Below, one piece after another: positions 53,321-62,649 of a DNA stretch of 64,000 nt (position 1 is the stretch's first letter; every line of letters starts with the position of its first letter). The translations under genes and the position numbers were made by a program. A model generated the notes under the pieces. That model ran no database searches. It saw only the letters and a list, made by a program, of their open reading frames with translations, and was not told the DNA's origin. Source of the stretch: Caloramator sp. E03 (GTDB lineage Bacteria > Bacillota > Clostridia > Clostridiales > Caloramatoraceae); the NCBI RefSeq assembly GCF_006016075.1, contig NZ_CP040093.1:496001-560000 (forward strand). The letters run 5' to 3'.

Positions 53321-54328
53321 TCAATATAAACTTCTAAGTATATATCTATAAGCTACTTTTATTATACCTGCAATTGGAATTGAAAGTACAAGACCCCATC
53401 CTCCAAAAAACTTTCCACCAATTAAAAGTATTATCATTATAAAAACTGGATGTAATCCTATACTCTCTCCCATAAGCTTTGGTGCTACAACACCACTTTC
53501 AAACTCCTGTATTATAAAAAAAACAACTACAACTATCAGAGACTTATTTAATGACTGTGAAGATGCTGATATAAAAGCTGGTAAAAATCCTATTACTGGC
53601 CCAAAATAAGGTATTATATTTACTATACCGTTTATGAATGCAATAATTAAAGGATATTTTATTTTAAGTATTACCATAGCTATAAAGGTTAAAAAAAATA
53701 TAATTATTGATAAAATTATCTGGCTTTTTATAAAACTACCAATAACTTTGTCTATTTCACTTCCAAGCTCAATTACTTTATTTCTTATCCTGCTTGGAAT
53801 AAAAGATTTTATAAAATTTATTAAGTATTCTTTATCCGTTAAGAAATAATAAACAAATACAGGCATTAATATAAAAGTTGGTATCTCCATTGAAAATTCT
53901 ATTATATCATTAAAAAACTTTCTTAAATAACTTGTTACAACCATTTCAACTTTAATAATACTACTATCAACTACTGATTTCATATAAGAAGGAAGAGAAT
54001 TGTATCCTATGTTTATTTTAAAACTATCAACTATTCTTCTATATTCATCTATATTCTGAATAAGTGAAAGAATATCTTTTACTATACCTGGTACTATAAT
54101 AATTATTAATATAAAAAAAAGAGTTAAGAAAAATAAAACAGATAAAAAAGCAGCAATTTTTATACTTATCCCTTTGGATTTTAAATAATCTGTTAATGGG
54201 TTCAGCATATAAGCAATAAAAATAGAAAATAATATTGGTTTTAAAAAACTCATCAAATAATAAGCTAATAAAATTATAGTTAGATAAAATAACGTTATAA
54301 TTATTTTTTTAGCCTCAATTTTTATCAT
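53321..54328 (-). CDS. AI-2E family transporter / permease (YrrI-like)
   Basis: A 335-residue polytopic membrane protein of the AI-2E (PerM) family. About eight helices and the family motifs FIAYMLNPLTDYLKSKGI, YFGPVIGFLPA and GVVAPKLMGESIGLHPVFIMI are visible. ATG at 54328 follows AAGGTGA. B. subtilis yrrI also precedes alaS. The name AI-2E is historical; other members act as Na/H antiporters, so the substrate is unknown. Confidence 0.9.
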   Translation of the reverse strand: MIKIEAKKIIITLFYLTIILLAYYLMSFLKPILFSIFIAYMLNPLTDYLKSKGISIKIAAFLSVLFFLTLFFILIIIIVPGIVKDILSLIQNIDEYRRIVDSFKINIGYNSLPSYMKSVVDSSIIKVEMVVTSYLRKFFNDIIEFSMEIPTFILMPVFVYYFLTDKEYLINFIKSFIPSRIRNKVIELGSEIDKVIGSFIKSQIILSIIIFFLTFIAMVILKIKYPLIIAFINGIVNIIPYFGPVIGFLPAFISASSQSLNKSLIVVVVFFIIQEFESGVVAPKLMGESIGLHPVFIMIILLIGGKFFGGWGLVLSIPIAGIIKVAYRYILRSLY

Positions 54329-54335
54329 AAACTTA

Positions 54336-54848
54336 TCACCTTACTAAATTCTTAAATGATATGATATTGGTTATATCTATATCATCTTCATCAACAATTA
54401 TTTTTTCTTTACCAAAAACAGTTTTCTCATTTATTATTATTATCTTTCTTCCTTCAAAAATATCTTCATAAAAACCTCTCTTACAGATTAATGCTTTTAA
54501 TTCTCCATTAAATTCATCAAAAATCAAATCATTTAAAGCTCCAAGCCTTTTTCCATTAATATCTATTATTTCTTTGTCCATAAAATTTTGAAGCATTATA
54601 TATTTATACTTTTTTATAAAACTCTGATTCAACTTGTAAATATCGTTTTTAATAACTATAACATCTTCGTATTTTTCTACATCTCTAATTAGAAGTAAAT
54701 TAAAGGTAGGAAATATATTTTTTGTAGTAATAATAAAAGAATATATTTTTAATTTATTTATATCAATTAAAAAATCTTCTATTCTTCCAATTATATTTCC
54801 TTTTTTATCAACAACACTGCAGCCTCTAACATCAAGATATTTTTTCAC
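54336..54848 (-). CDS. PRC-barrel domain protein
   Basis: About 170 residues with two PRC-barrel repeats: DVRGCSVVDKKGNIIGRIEDFLIDINKLK near the start and KEIIDINGKRLGALNDLIFDEFNGELKALIC (parts quoted) in the second half. These beta-barrel modules bind RNA or protein in other contexts; function here unknown. The start is GTG: 54857 is only one base from AAAAGGA, so 54848 is preferred. It lies eight bases before the AI-2E gene. Confidence 0.8.
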   Translation of the reverse strand: MKKYLDVRGCSVVDKKGNIIGRIEDFLIDINKLKIYSFIITTKNIFPTFNLLLIRDVEKYEDVIVIKNDIYKLNQSFIKKYKYIMLQNFMDKEIIDINGKRLGALNDLIFDEFNGELKALICKRGFYEDIFEGRKIIIINEKTVFGKEKIIVDEDDIDITNIISFKNLVR

Positions 54849-54868
54849 ATTAATCACATCCTTTTAAG

Positions 54869-54897
54869 TTGTAGTATGAGTTCTTTTGCTATATAAT
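54869..54897 (+). promoter_or_regulatory. Probable sigma-A promoter of the O-antigen-ligase-like gene
   Basis: TTGTAG (54869-54874), 17-base spacer, TATAAT (54892-54897), 30 bases before the start codon, on the plus strand. Confidence 0.6.
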
Positions 54898-54926
54898 TCT
54901 AATAGATTTTATAAGAGGTGAAAGAA

Positions 54927-56186
54927 ATGAATAAGAACATTTATAATGCATTTATTATATGTATTATCTGCATACTTCCCTTAATTATAACGCCAAACAG
55001 ACTTGATTATTATTACGAGGCTAAAACATATCTGCTGTATATTTTGTGTTTTTTTACATTTATACCATTTATTCTTCTAAAATTAAAAAAACATTTTAAT
55101 GATAACAAATTAATTTATTATATACTTTTTGCTTATATATTTACTTTATCTATATCAACTTTCTATTCTATTAACTTTTATCAATCACTATACGGGAAAA
55201 TATATAGATACGAAGGTTTTTTGACTCTGATTTGTTATATTATTATTTTCTTTATAGCTTCATCTTCTTATACTTTTTCAAAAAATCATTTGATATATCT
55301 TTTTACATCTTCATCACTTATATCAATCTATGGAATTCTACAATACTTTGGATATAATTTAGTTAAAGTCGATCCAATAAGGAGCAAATGGGTAAGATAT
55401 GTATATTCAACTATTGGTAATCCTAATTTTCTTGGAAGTTACTTGGTTCTTATACTTCCTATTAGCATTTATTGCTTTATTAAATCAAAAAAAATTATAT
55501 ACATTGTAACTTCATCCCTTTTTTATTCAACACTTTTATTAACCAATACAAGAAGTGCATGGCTTGGTTTTGGTGTTTCATTTATATTATTAGCTATCCT
55601 TTCTTTAAAATATAAAAAAGGTCTTAAAAGTTTATTATTAGTTTTATTCCTTATATTTGCTATTGCATTATTTTTAAATTTTAATAAGAACAATGCATTA
55701 ATAAAAAGATTTGATTCTATTATAATTGATGCAAAAACTTTTTATTTAAATAATGCTACAAGTGAATATTCTGGCTCTTCAAGAATATTTATATGGAAAC
55801 GTGCCTTGAAATTAATACAAAAAAGCCCCTTTATTGGTTACGGACCTGATACCTTTGATTTAGTTTTTATGAGTAATTATAGAAATGATGTAAAAAAATA
55901 CATTGGAAATATCATAATAGATAAAGCTCATAATGAATATCTTCAAATAGCAGTAACTTTAGGCATTCCTGCACTTTTTATATATCTATTCTTCTTATTT
56001 ACGATACTATATAAGGCATTTAAAAATACAAAAAAAAATATCCTAATCATACCACTACTTTGTAGCATCATAGGATATCTAATACAAGCATTTTTTAATA
56101 TAAGTGTTGTTTCAGTTTCCCCTGTGTTTTGGGCTTTTCTTGGAATATTATATAACTTTACTTCTTCTACAGGATGTCGTCAATAA
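54927..56186 (+). CDS. O-antigen ligase/polymerase (Wzy/WaaL) family membrane protein
   Basis: A 419-residue protein with about eleven membrane helices. The signature is the long outside loop with [33 protein letters not shown], the region [10 protein letters not shown] and [17 protein letters not shown], all typical of the O-antigen ligase domain. ATG at 54927 follows AGAGGTGA. It is one of very few plus-strand genes and its last 20 bases overlap the end of mnmA. No sugar transferases are nearby, so the substrate cannot be guessed. Confidence 0.85.
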   Translation: MNKNIYNAFIICIICILPLIITPNRLDYYYEAKTYLLYILCFFTFIPFILLKLKKHFNDNKLIYYILFAYIFTLSISTFYSINFYQSLYGKIYRYEGFLTLICYIIIFFIASSSYTFSKNHLIYLFTSSSLISIYGILQYFGYNLVKVDPIRSKWVRYVYSTIGNPNFLGSYLVLILPISIYCFIKSKKIIYIVTSSLFYSTLLLTNTRSAWLGFGVSFILLAILSLKYKKGLKSLLLVLFLIFAIALFLNFNKNNALIKRFDSIIIDAKTFYLNNATSEYSGSSRIFIWKRALKLIQKSPFIGYGPDTFDLVFMSNYRNDVKKYIGNIIIDKAHNEYLQIAVTLGIPALFIYLFFLFTILYKAFKNTKKNILIIPLLCSIIGYLIQAFFNISVVSVSPVFWAFLGILYNFTSSTGCRQ

Positions 56187-57246
56187 CTCCTCCCCCAACA
56201 ACTATATCATCATTATAAAAAACAACTGATTGTCCTTTAGTAATTGCTCTAACAGGAGTATCAAACTCAACAACTATGCCTTCTTTATAAGGATATATTG
56301 TCGCTGGAGTTTCTTTTGCACTATATCTTATCTTAGCAGTAACCTTCATTTCCTTTTTTAAATTATCAAATGGAATTAGATTTACATCCTTTGCATAAAG
56401 CCTACTATTAAATACTTCTTTTTCTTCTCCAAGTACAACTTCATTTCTTTCAGGTATTATATCAACAACATAAGCTGGCCTTCCCAATGCTATACCAAGT
56501 CCTTTTCTTTGACCAATAGTATAGTTTGCAATACCCTTATGCCTTCCAAGAATATTACCTTCCCTGTCAACAAAATTTCCTGGATGTATTTTTTCTGGCA
56601 CTCTCTCCTTTATAAACTTACCATAGTCGTTATCAGGAATAAAGCAGATCTCCTCACTATCAGGCTTACTTGCTACAGATAAACCTATTTCTTTAGCTAT
56701 CTCTCTAACCTTATCCTTTGTATAATCTCCAAGAGGCATTAATGTATGCTGTAGTTGGTATTGCGTCATATTATAAAGTACATAGGTCTGATCTTTTAAA
56801 GCATCCTTTGATCTTAAAAGAAGGTATCTATTAGTATTTTCATCCTTTACAATTTTTGCATAGTGTCCTGTTGCAATATACTTTGCTCCAATTCCATGGG
56901 CTTTTCTTAAAAATTCATCAAATTTAATATGCTTATTACATGCAATACAGGGATTTGGAGTTCTTCCTGCAATATACTCGTCTACAAAATATTGTATAAC
57001 TTTCTTTTCAAAAACCTCTTTAAAGTTCATAACGTAAAATGGTATATTAAGCATATCTGCAACTCTTCTTGCATCATTAACAGCAGAAAGGGAACAGCAT
57101 CCTCCTTCTCTCTCTTCATATTCCTTATTGTAAGGCCAAACCTGCATTGTTATTCCGATTACGTCATAGCCTGATTTTTGAAGAAGATATGCTGTAACGG
57201 AGCTATCTACTCCTCCACTCATACCTACAACAACTTTTTCCTTCAT
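56167..57246 (-). CDS. mnmA: tRNA-specific 2-thiouridylase MnmA
   Basis: Thiolates uridine 34 of Lys, Glu and Gln tRNAs. The PP-loop [16 protein letters not shown] is at the N-terminus, catalytic Cys residues lie in [14 protein letters not shown] and [15 protein letters not shown], and [11 protein letters not shown] follows. 359 residues is normal. ATG at 57246. It sits right after nifU and nifS, whose desulfurase probably supplies the sulfur. Confidence 0.96.
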   Translation of the reverse strand: MKEKVVVGMSGGVDSSVTAYLLQKSGYDVIGITMQVWPYNKEYEEREGGCCSLSAVNDARRVADMLNIPFYVMNFKEVFEKKVIQYFVDEYIAGRTPNPCIACNKHIKFDEFLRKAHGIGAKYIATGHYAKIVKDENTNRYLLLRSKDALKDQTYVLYNMTQYQLQHTLMPLGDYTKDKVREIAKEIGLSVASKPDSEEICFIPDNDYGKFIKERVPEKIHPGNFVDREGNILGRHKGIANYTIGQRKGLGIALGRPAYVVDIIPERNEVVLGEEKEVFNSRLYAKDVNLIPFDNLKKEMKVTAKIRYSAKETPATIYPYKEGIVVEFDTPVRAITKGQSVVFYNDDIVVGGGVIDDIL

Positions 57247-57254
57247 CTACTCAC

Positions 57255-57671
57255 CTACTCATGATGATGGTCATGATGATATTCTTTATCTTTAAAAGGT
57301 TCAAGACCATTTTTTATTCTGTAATCGTTAATTGCCTTGTGAATTGCTTCTTCAGCAAGTACAGAGCAGTGCATTTTAACAGCAGGAAGCCCGTCAAGTG
57401 CCTCTGCAACAGCCTTATTAGTAAGATTCCATGCCTCCTCTATAGTTTTTCCTTTAATAAGCTCTGTTGCCATGCTGCTTGATGCTATTGCAGCCCCACA
57501 CCCAAAGGTCTTAAATTTAACATCCTTAATTATATTATCTTCAACTTTAAGATATATTTTCATTATATCTCCACAAGTTGGATTTCCAACTTCTCCAACT
57601 CCATCAGCATTTTCAATTTCCCCTACATTTCTTGGATTAGTAAAATGATCCATAACCTTTTCACTATACAT
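57255..57671 (-). CDS. nifU: Fe-S cluster scaffold NifU/IscU-like with His-rich tail
   Basis: A 138-residue scaffold with the three cluster-binding cysteines in GNPTCGDIMKIYL, TFGCGAAIASSS and KMHCSVLAEEAI. The C-terminus ends in a His-rich tail (EYHHDHHHE), common in anaerobes and perhaps a metal store. The start overlaps the nifS stop by eight bases. Confidence 0.94.
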   Translation of the reverse strand: MYSEKVMDHFTNPRNVGEIENADGVGEVGNPTCGDIMKIYLKVEDNIIKDVKFKTFGCGAAIASSSMATELIKGKTIEEAWNLTNKAVAEALDGLPAVKMHCSVLAEEAIHKAINDYRIKNGLEPFKDKEYHHDHHHE

Positions 57672-58860
57672 TTATTATTTCCCCCTTATGTTTAAAAGTT
57701 TCATATAGTGGTGACATATCTCTTAGTCTTTGAACTATATCAGGTAGAACATTAAGTACATAATCTATATCTTCATCTTTATTTGCATCACCAAGAGAAA
57801 GCCTTAATGAACCATGAGCTATCTCATGAGGAAGTCCTATTGCTAAAAGTACATGAGATGGATCGAGAGAACCTGAAGAACAAGCACTTCCTGTTGAAGC
57901 ACATATTCCTCTCTGATCAAGAAGCAAGAGCAAGGATTCCCCTTCAATAAATCTAAAGCTAACGTTTATATTCCCCGGCAGCCTTTTTTCAGGATGTCCG
58001 TTAAGCTTTGTATAAGGTATCTTCTCCATTATTCCTTTTAATAGCCTATCTCTCATTTTTCTTATTTTTTCATTGTGAGCATCTATATTTTCTGTTGCAA
58101 GCTCAATAGCCTTTCCAAGGCCAACAATTCCAGGAATGTTCTCTGTACCTGCTCTTCTTTTTCTTTCCTGCCCTCCACCATGAATTAAATTCTCTATTTT
58201 AACTCCCTTTCTTATATATAAAGCTCCAACACCTTTTGGTCCATAGAATTTATGGGCTGCCAGAGATAGCATATCTATATTCATTTCATTAACGTCTATT
58301 TTAACATTTCCAACTGCTTGAACAGCATCAGTATGGAAATATACATTTCTCTTCCTTGCTATCTTCCCAATTTCTGCAATAGGCTGAATAGTTCCTATTT
58401 CATTATTAGCAAACATTATAGATATTAATATAGTTTTTTCAGTTATTGCCTTTTCAAGCTCATCAAGCTTTACTGTTCCATGCTCATCAACATCAAGATA
58501 AGTAACTTCAAAACCATTTTTTTCAAGAAATTCGCAAGCATGAAGTATTGCATGGTGTTCTATCTTTGTTGTTATAATATGGTTCCCTTTATCTTTATTT
58601 GCAAAGGCAATTCCTTTTAGAGCCCAATTATCTGCTTCTGAACCTCCACCAGTAAAGTAAATCTCATCGCTCTTTGCACCAATAGCTTTTGCAACCTTCT
58701 CCCTTGCTTCTTCTATTGCACTTTTTGAACTTCTTGAAAAAGTATATATAGAAGACGGATTGCCAAATCTTTCTGTAAAATACGGCATCATCGCATCAAG
58801 AACCTCAGGTTTTACATAAGTAGTTGCTGCATGGTCCATATAAACAAACCTTTTGTCCAT
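57664..58860 (-). CDS. nifS: Cysteine desulfurase (NifS/IscS type)
   Basis: PLP enzyme that provides sulfur for Fe-S clusters and tRNA thiolation. N-terminal YMDHAATTYVKPEVLDAM, PLP Lys in SLAAHKFYGPKGVGALY, catalytic Cys loop GICASTGSACSSGSLDPSHVL. 398 residues matches NifS-type group I enzymes. It is five bases after the Rrf2 regulator gene. Confidence 0.95.
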   Translation of the reverse strand: MDKRFVYMDHAATTYVKPEVLDAMMPYFTERFGNPSSIYTFSRSSKSAIEEAREKVAKAIGAKSDEIYFTGGGSEADNWALKGIAFANKDKGNHIITTKIEHHAILHACEFLEKNGFEVTYLDVDEHGTVKLDELEKAITEKTILISIMFANNEIGTIQPIAEIGKIARKRNVYFHTDAVQAVGNVKIDVNEMNIDMLSLAAHKFYGPKGVGALYIRKGVKIENLIHGGGQERKRRAGTENIPGIVGLGKAIELATENIDAHNEKIRKMRDRLLKGIMEKIPYTKLNGHPEKRLPGNINVSFRFIEGESLLLLLDQRGICASTGSACSSGSLDPSHVLLAIGLPHEIAHGSLRLSLGDANKDEDIDYVLNVLPDIVQRLRDMSPLYETFKHKGEIINV

Positions 58861-58865
58861 AATAA

Positions 58866-59303
58866 TTATTCTCCCTTCCTTATACCATTTTTAATCTGAT
58901 TGTAGTCATCTATCATATCCTGCAGGGTAATCGATTCAATAACCTTATTAACACTGTCCCTAATTTTTATCCATAAAAGCCTTGTTGCACAATAGCCTGT
59001 TCTTGCACAGGTAACTTCATCATCTATGCATTCTGAAATTTCAATTGGACCTTCAAGAACATTAAGTATATCTGCAACAGTTATTTCACTTGGAGATTTT
59101 GATAACACATAGCCTCCCTGTGCTCCTCTTATACTTTTTATAAGTCCTGCTTTTCTTAATGGCCCAAAAAGCTGCTCTAAATAATATTCAGATATATTTT
59201 GCCTCTCAGCAATTGTTTTTATAGATATTGGTTCGTCACCATAGTGAAGTGCTACCTCAAACATAGCTTTAACACCATATCTGCCCTTTGTAGACAGCTT
59301 CAT
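58866..59303 (-). CDS. iscR: Rrf2-family regulator IscR
   Basis: A 145-residue winged-helix repressor that senses Fe-S status. MKLSTKGRYGVKAMFEVALHYG and the recognition helix NISEYYLEQLFGPLRKAGLIKS are typical, as is RGAQGGYVLS. Three cysteines spaced CIDDEVTCARTGYC fit [2Fe-2S] ligation as in IscR. ATG at 59303 follows GAGGGAT. First gene of iscR-nifS-nifU-mnmA and probably its autorepressor. Confidence 0.93.
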   Translation of the reverse strand: MKLSTKGRYGVKAMFEVALHYGDEPISIKTIAERQNISEYYLEQLFGPLRKAGLIKSIRGAQGGYVLSKSPSEITVADILNVLEGPIEISECIDDEVTCARTGYCATRLLWIKIRDSVNKVIESITLQDMIDDYNQIKNGIRKGE

Positions 59304-59346
59304 AACATCCCTCATTTCAGAGTAAAATAGTATGATTTACATTTAT

Positions 59347-59375
59347 ACAATAGCATATCCGAGTATTTTTGTCAA
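59347..59375 (-). promoter_or_regulatory. Promoter of iscR-nifS-nifU-mnmA with a possible IscR site
   Basis: TTGACA (59370-59375), 17-base spacer, TATTGT (59347-59352) with extended TGC. The spacer holds AAATACTCGGATATG (59354-59368), which resembles the half site of IscR-type operators of Firmicutes; this part is from memory and weaker than the promoter. Confidence 0.6.
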
Positions 59376-59412
59376 CATTCTTTCCAGTTATATTTGTAAT
59401 AAGTCTCAAAAA

Positions 59413-59730
59413 TTATATGCATCCTGAACAATTATGGCAATTGAATTTTACAGGTCTAATGGATTTAATAACAAACCCTTCCTTAGGTTCTGTTACATAG
59501 TCAATTTTAATGCCGTCAGAATATTTGATAACATTTTCATCTGCAAAATATGTAATTCTGCCTACTTTTTGAACAGCATCATCATTTTTAATATCATCAA
59601 TTGCTAATCCGAATTTAGCACCATGACATGTTATTTTATCAACATAAATTCTAATTTGATTTTTCTCATTATATTGCTTTATAGTTTCAAATATTTTCTC
59701 TTCAGCTAATTTAGTAACTAAAATCTCCAT
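59413..59730 (-). CDS. HesB-like / IscA-related protein
   Basis: A 105-residue protein of the HesB/YadR class. N-terminal ILVTKLAEEKIFETIKQY and the region RIYVDKITCHGAKFGLAIDD match A-type Fe-S carriers, while the C-terminus is CHNCSGCI, giving cysteines at about residues 36, 98, 101 and 104. Its position next to iscR supports a role in Fe-S metabolism, though it is in a separate unit. ATG at 59730 follows GCGAGG. Confidence 0.82.
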   Translation of the reverse strand: MEILVTKLAEEKIFETIKQYNEKNQIRIYVDKITCHGAKFGLAIDDIKNDDAVQKVGRITYFADENVIKYSDGIKIDYVTEPKEGFVIKSIRPVKFNCHNCSGCI

Positions 59731-59960
59731 GATTAACCTCGCAATTTAATTATTCTTATTATTAAAATTAACATTTTATGTGCCTTTTATACAAATACTC
59801 AGTTATTTACATTTTTAATAATAAAGATTATATACTTAAAATTTATAAGCAGCAATGTTTTTAAATAAATTAAAATATCAAAAATAAAAATTATAAGCAA
59901 AAATGGATAAGATATGCTAAAATATAAATAATATTATAAAATAATGGAAGGTGAAAAGAA

Positions 59961-60233
59961 TTGCATAGATATTATATTGTTGTTTCAGGAATGGTTCAAG
60001 GAGTAGGGTTTAGATATTTTGTATATTATACTGCAACAAGGCTTAATCTTACAGGATGGGTAAGAAACTGCGACAACGGAGATGTTGAAATAGAAGTACA
60101 AGGTGAAAAAGAAATATTATTAAACTTCATTAACAAAATAAAAAAAGGAAATGGTTTTTCTGATGTAAAAGATGTTAAAATTAAAACTATTGAAATTATG
60201 AAAAATGAAAGAAGCTTTAAAATATATGCATAG
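59961..60233 (+). CDS. acyP: Acylphosphatase
   Basis: A 90-residue enzyme that hydrolyses acyl phosphates. The signature VSGMVQGVGFRYFVYYTA has the catalytic Arg, and LTGWVRNCDNGDVEIEVQGE has the catalytic Asn. The start is TTG at 59961, with AAGGTG seven bases upstream. The plus-strand -10 TAAAAT with extended TGC is at about 59919. The 59731-59960 divergent gap holds no further gene. Confidence 0.94.
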   Translation: MHRYYIVVSGMVQGVGFRYFVYYTATRLNLTGWVRNCDNGDVEIEVQGEKEILLNFINKIKKGNGFSDVKDVKIKTIEIMKNERSFKIYA

Positions 60234-60268
60234 TAAAATTACTTATGCAATATTTTATAAGCTTCTTT
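60208..60268 (+). terminator. Long terminator at the acyP 3' end
   Basis: AAAGAAGCTT near 60208-60217 pairs with AAGCTTCTTT (60259-60268), with further pairing through ATGCATAG/CTTATGCA, then TTTTAATT. The 5' arm is inside the acyP coding end. It may work for both convergent genes. Confidence 0.72.
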
Positions 60269-60278
60269 TTTAATTATC

Positions 60279-62504
60279 TTATTTTGTTTCAATTTGATTT
60301 ATTTCTTTTAAGTCCGCTATATTATGTGCTTTTATAATGCTATCAGAAATAGTATATATTTTATTTTCAATATATAATATCCTATTTATGTTTTTATTGC
60401 TATAGTACCAATAATACCTTGAGTCTTTAAAATCCTCATCGCTTAAGTGAGTTATCTTTCCTTTTAGCTTAAATCCGTTAGATAAGCTAAAATCATATAT
60501 ATATGCCCCTTGAAAAGAAAACTTTCCATAGGATGTTATATCACTTTCATCTTCTACATCCATAACAGTAATTGGAAATGCAATAATGCCTTTCACCTTT
60601 GAAAACAAAAGTGCTTTGTGGTTGTAAAGTATCTCGGAATCTGTTCCCCTATCCCCTATTTTTTCTATATATATTGCTTTAGGATTTTTGACATCAGTAA
60701 TGTCAAATACTGCCATTTTCATACCCATATTCAAAGCGATAGTACCAATTACATTTCCATTTTCATCCTTTTGCTCTTTTTCAATGGTTTCCTTTCCAAA
60801 ACCTATTATATGATTTTCATCATAAGGATGAATATAATTGCTGTAACCTGAAATCTTAAGCTCACCTAAAATTTTAGGGTTTGTAGGATCTTTTAAATCT
60901 ATAACAAATAAAGGGTCGACAGTTCTAAAAGTTACCACATATCCCTTATCTCCCATAAACCTTACAGAATATATCCTCTCATTAGGAGCTATTCCCTCAA
61001 TTTTACCTTTAAGGTTCATCCTATCATCAAACACATATATATTGGTTTTAGAAATATTATCGTCATTTCTCCACTCAAGGCCTGATGTTGTAGCCACTCT
61101 AAAGAAAGTATTGTATTCATCCATTGAGAACTGGTTTAAAATACTTCCAGGTACACTTGCCTTTGCAATGAAATTAGTTTTTCCTTCATTAAATCCAAAT
61201 TTATATATTAAAGTATTGTAATAAGAATCAGTCAGACTTTCCTTAACCATCTGATTATTTTTATAGTTTATTAGATAATGCGTTACTGTAACATATAAGT
61301 TTTTATCTGTTGCAAATATTTCCTCACCTGCACCGATATAGCTTGAGATTTGAACAGGTTTTTTAGAATTTTTAATATCAATTCCTGATATTGTTAAAAA
61401 GCATGGCTTTATAAATTGTGGAAAATATCTTATCTTATCATATTCAATGTTTTTAAAATTGCTATCTATTGCTGTATCTTTATATAAAGGGGTAATATTT
61501 TCGTCTTTTTTTATATCATAATAATGATATTTATTGGAAATTAGATAAACTATATTTCCTATCTTTCTTGAAGAAACAAAACTTCCTTCAATTTCATATT
61601 CTCTTTGAAGCTTTGGATTTTTTCTATCAGTAATGTCATAAACAAGAGCTTTAATGAATGAATAGTTATAATAATACGGAGGCATTAATCCTTTTTCATA
61701 ATCCTTTATAACTGGTTTATCTAAAAATGAAGTTCCGATTATAGCAATATAATTTCCATCAACATAAATCTCATTGGGATTAAATCTATCATAAGTTAAC
61801 ACACTTTCAGTACACATATCTTCTGCCGGGAATGCCTTAATTATATAAACTTTATTATTAGCAACTTCATAGATATAATTGCCATCTGTCTTTACACTAT
61901 CTCCTTCATCAACCCCTTCAACCTGTATATTAGTCTTTGAATATTCTACATTTGAATTCTTCATATCAACATTCTCAGCTACAGTTTTCTCCGAAGAATA
62001 ATTTATATCCTTTTTAATATTTAATATATAATTGTAATTCTTTTGGCATTCTTCAAAAAGGGTTAATAATTTTTCATTAGATTCTACAAATGGTAGCTCA
62101 TTTGACTCAATATCTTTGGATATTGTAAACTGCCTCTTTATAGTAACATTAGTAAATTTTCCATTTTTGTATCTGATGTTTTTTGATATAAAAAGAGTAT
62201 AAGTTCTGCCATATTCATAAGCTTTTGCAGGAGAGATTACAATTGATTTTTTGTCATTTCCTAATGATATACTGATTGGATGTTTAGAATTCTTATAATC
62301 AATAACATATACATTATTGTTATTAACATATATTTCATCTAAAATATCGTCAAAGAGAACTATAAGTTGTTTATTAAAAGGAACATCTTTAATAGGCGGC
62401 AAAATCTTAATTGAATTTCTCTTTGCCATTACTAAGACATTAATTGATATTAAAATAAAAACCAAAGTTGCCAATAATACTGATATTTTAAAATTCTTTC
62501 TCAT
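60279..62504 (-). CDS. Secreted/anchored beta-propeller domain protein (PF09826 type)
   Basis: A 741-residue protein with an N-terminal signal anchor (ISVLLATLVFILISINVLVMA), an SbsA/Big_5-like Ig domain around residues 30-130 (PFNKQLIVLFDDILDEIYV, YGRTYTLFISKNI) and a long C-terminal beta-propeller. The propeller start NIQVEGVDEGDSVKTDGNYIYEVAN and the repeated VYDITDRKNPKL, VIDLKDPTNPKILG, VFDITDVKNPKAIY blades are diagnostic. Function unknown; it acts outside the cell membrane. ATG at 62504. Confidence 0.88.
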   Translation of the reverse strand: MRKNFKISVLLATLVFILISINVLVMAKRNSIKILPPIKDVPFNKQLIVLFDDILDEIYVNNNNVYVIDYKNSKHPISISLGNDKKSIVISPAKAYEYGRTYTLFISKNIRYKNGKFTNVTIKRQFTISKDIESNELPFVESNEKLLTLFEECQKNYNYILNIKKDINYSSEKTVAENVDMKNSNVEYSKTNIQVEGVDEGDSVKTDGNYIYEVANNKVYIIKAFPAEDMCTESVLTYDRFNPNEIYVDGNYIAIIGTSFLDKPVIKDYEKGLMPPYYYNYSFIKALVYDITDRKNPKLQREYEIEGSFVSSRKIGNIVYLISNKYHYYDIKKDENITPLYKDTAIDSNFKNIEYDKIRYFPQFIKPCFLTISGIDIKNSKKPVQISSYIGAGEEIFATDKNLYVTVTHYLINYKNNQMVKESLTDSYYNTLIYKFGFNEGKTNFIAKASVPGSILNQFSMDEYNTFFRVATTSGLEWRNDDNISKTNIYVFDDRMNLKGKIEGIAPNERIYSVRFMGDKGYVVTFRTVDPLFVIDLKDPTNPKILGELKISGYSNYIHPYDENHIIGFGKETIEKEQKDENGNVIGTIALNMGMKMAVFDITDVKNPKAIYIEKIGDRGTDSEILYNHKALLFSKVKGIIAFPITVMDVEDESDITSYGKFSFQGAYIYDFSLSNGFKLKGKITHLSDEDFKDSRYYWYYSNKNINRILYIENKIYTISDSIIKAHNIADLKEINQIETK

Positions 62505-62602
62505 AATAACCCCTCTTATTAAATTTTTATTATATATGACCTATAATATTTTTTATTTGTTCCAACAAATGTGTCATATAGTATAAAAAATCTAAATTTT
62601 AT

Positions 62603-62631
62603 AAAAAATTATGCCGGCTATAAAGCCAGCA
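62603..62631 (-). terminator. Intrinsic terminator of the dihydropyrimidinase gene
   Basis: GCTGGCT (62624-62630, minus strand) pairs with AGCCGGC (62613-62619, one G-U), followed by ATAATTTTTTAT. Confidence 0.78.
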
Positions 62632-62649
62632 ATATTACATAAAGAAATA

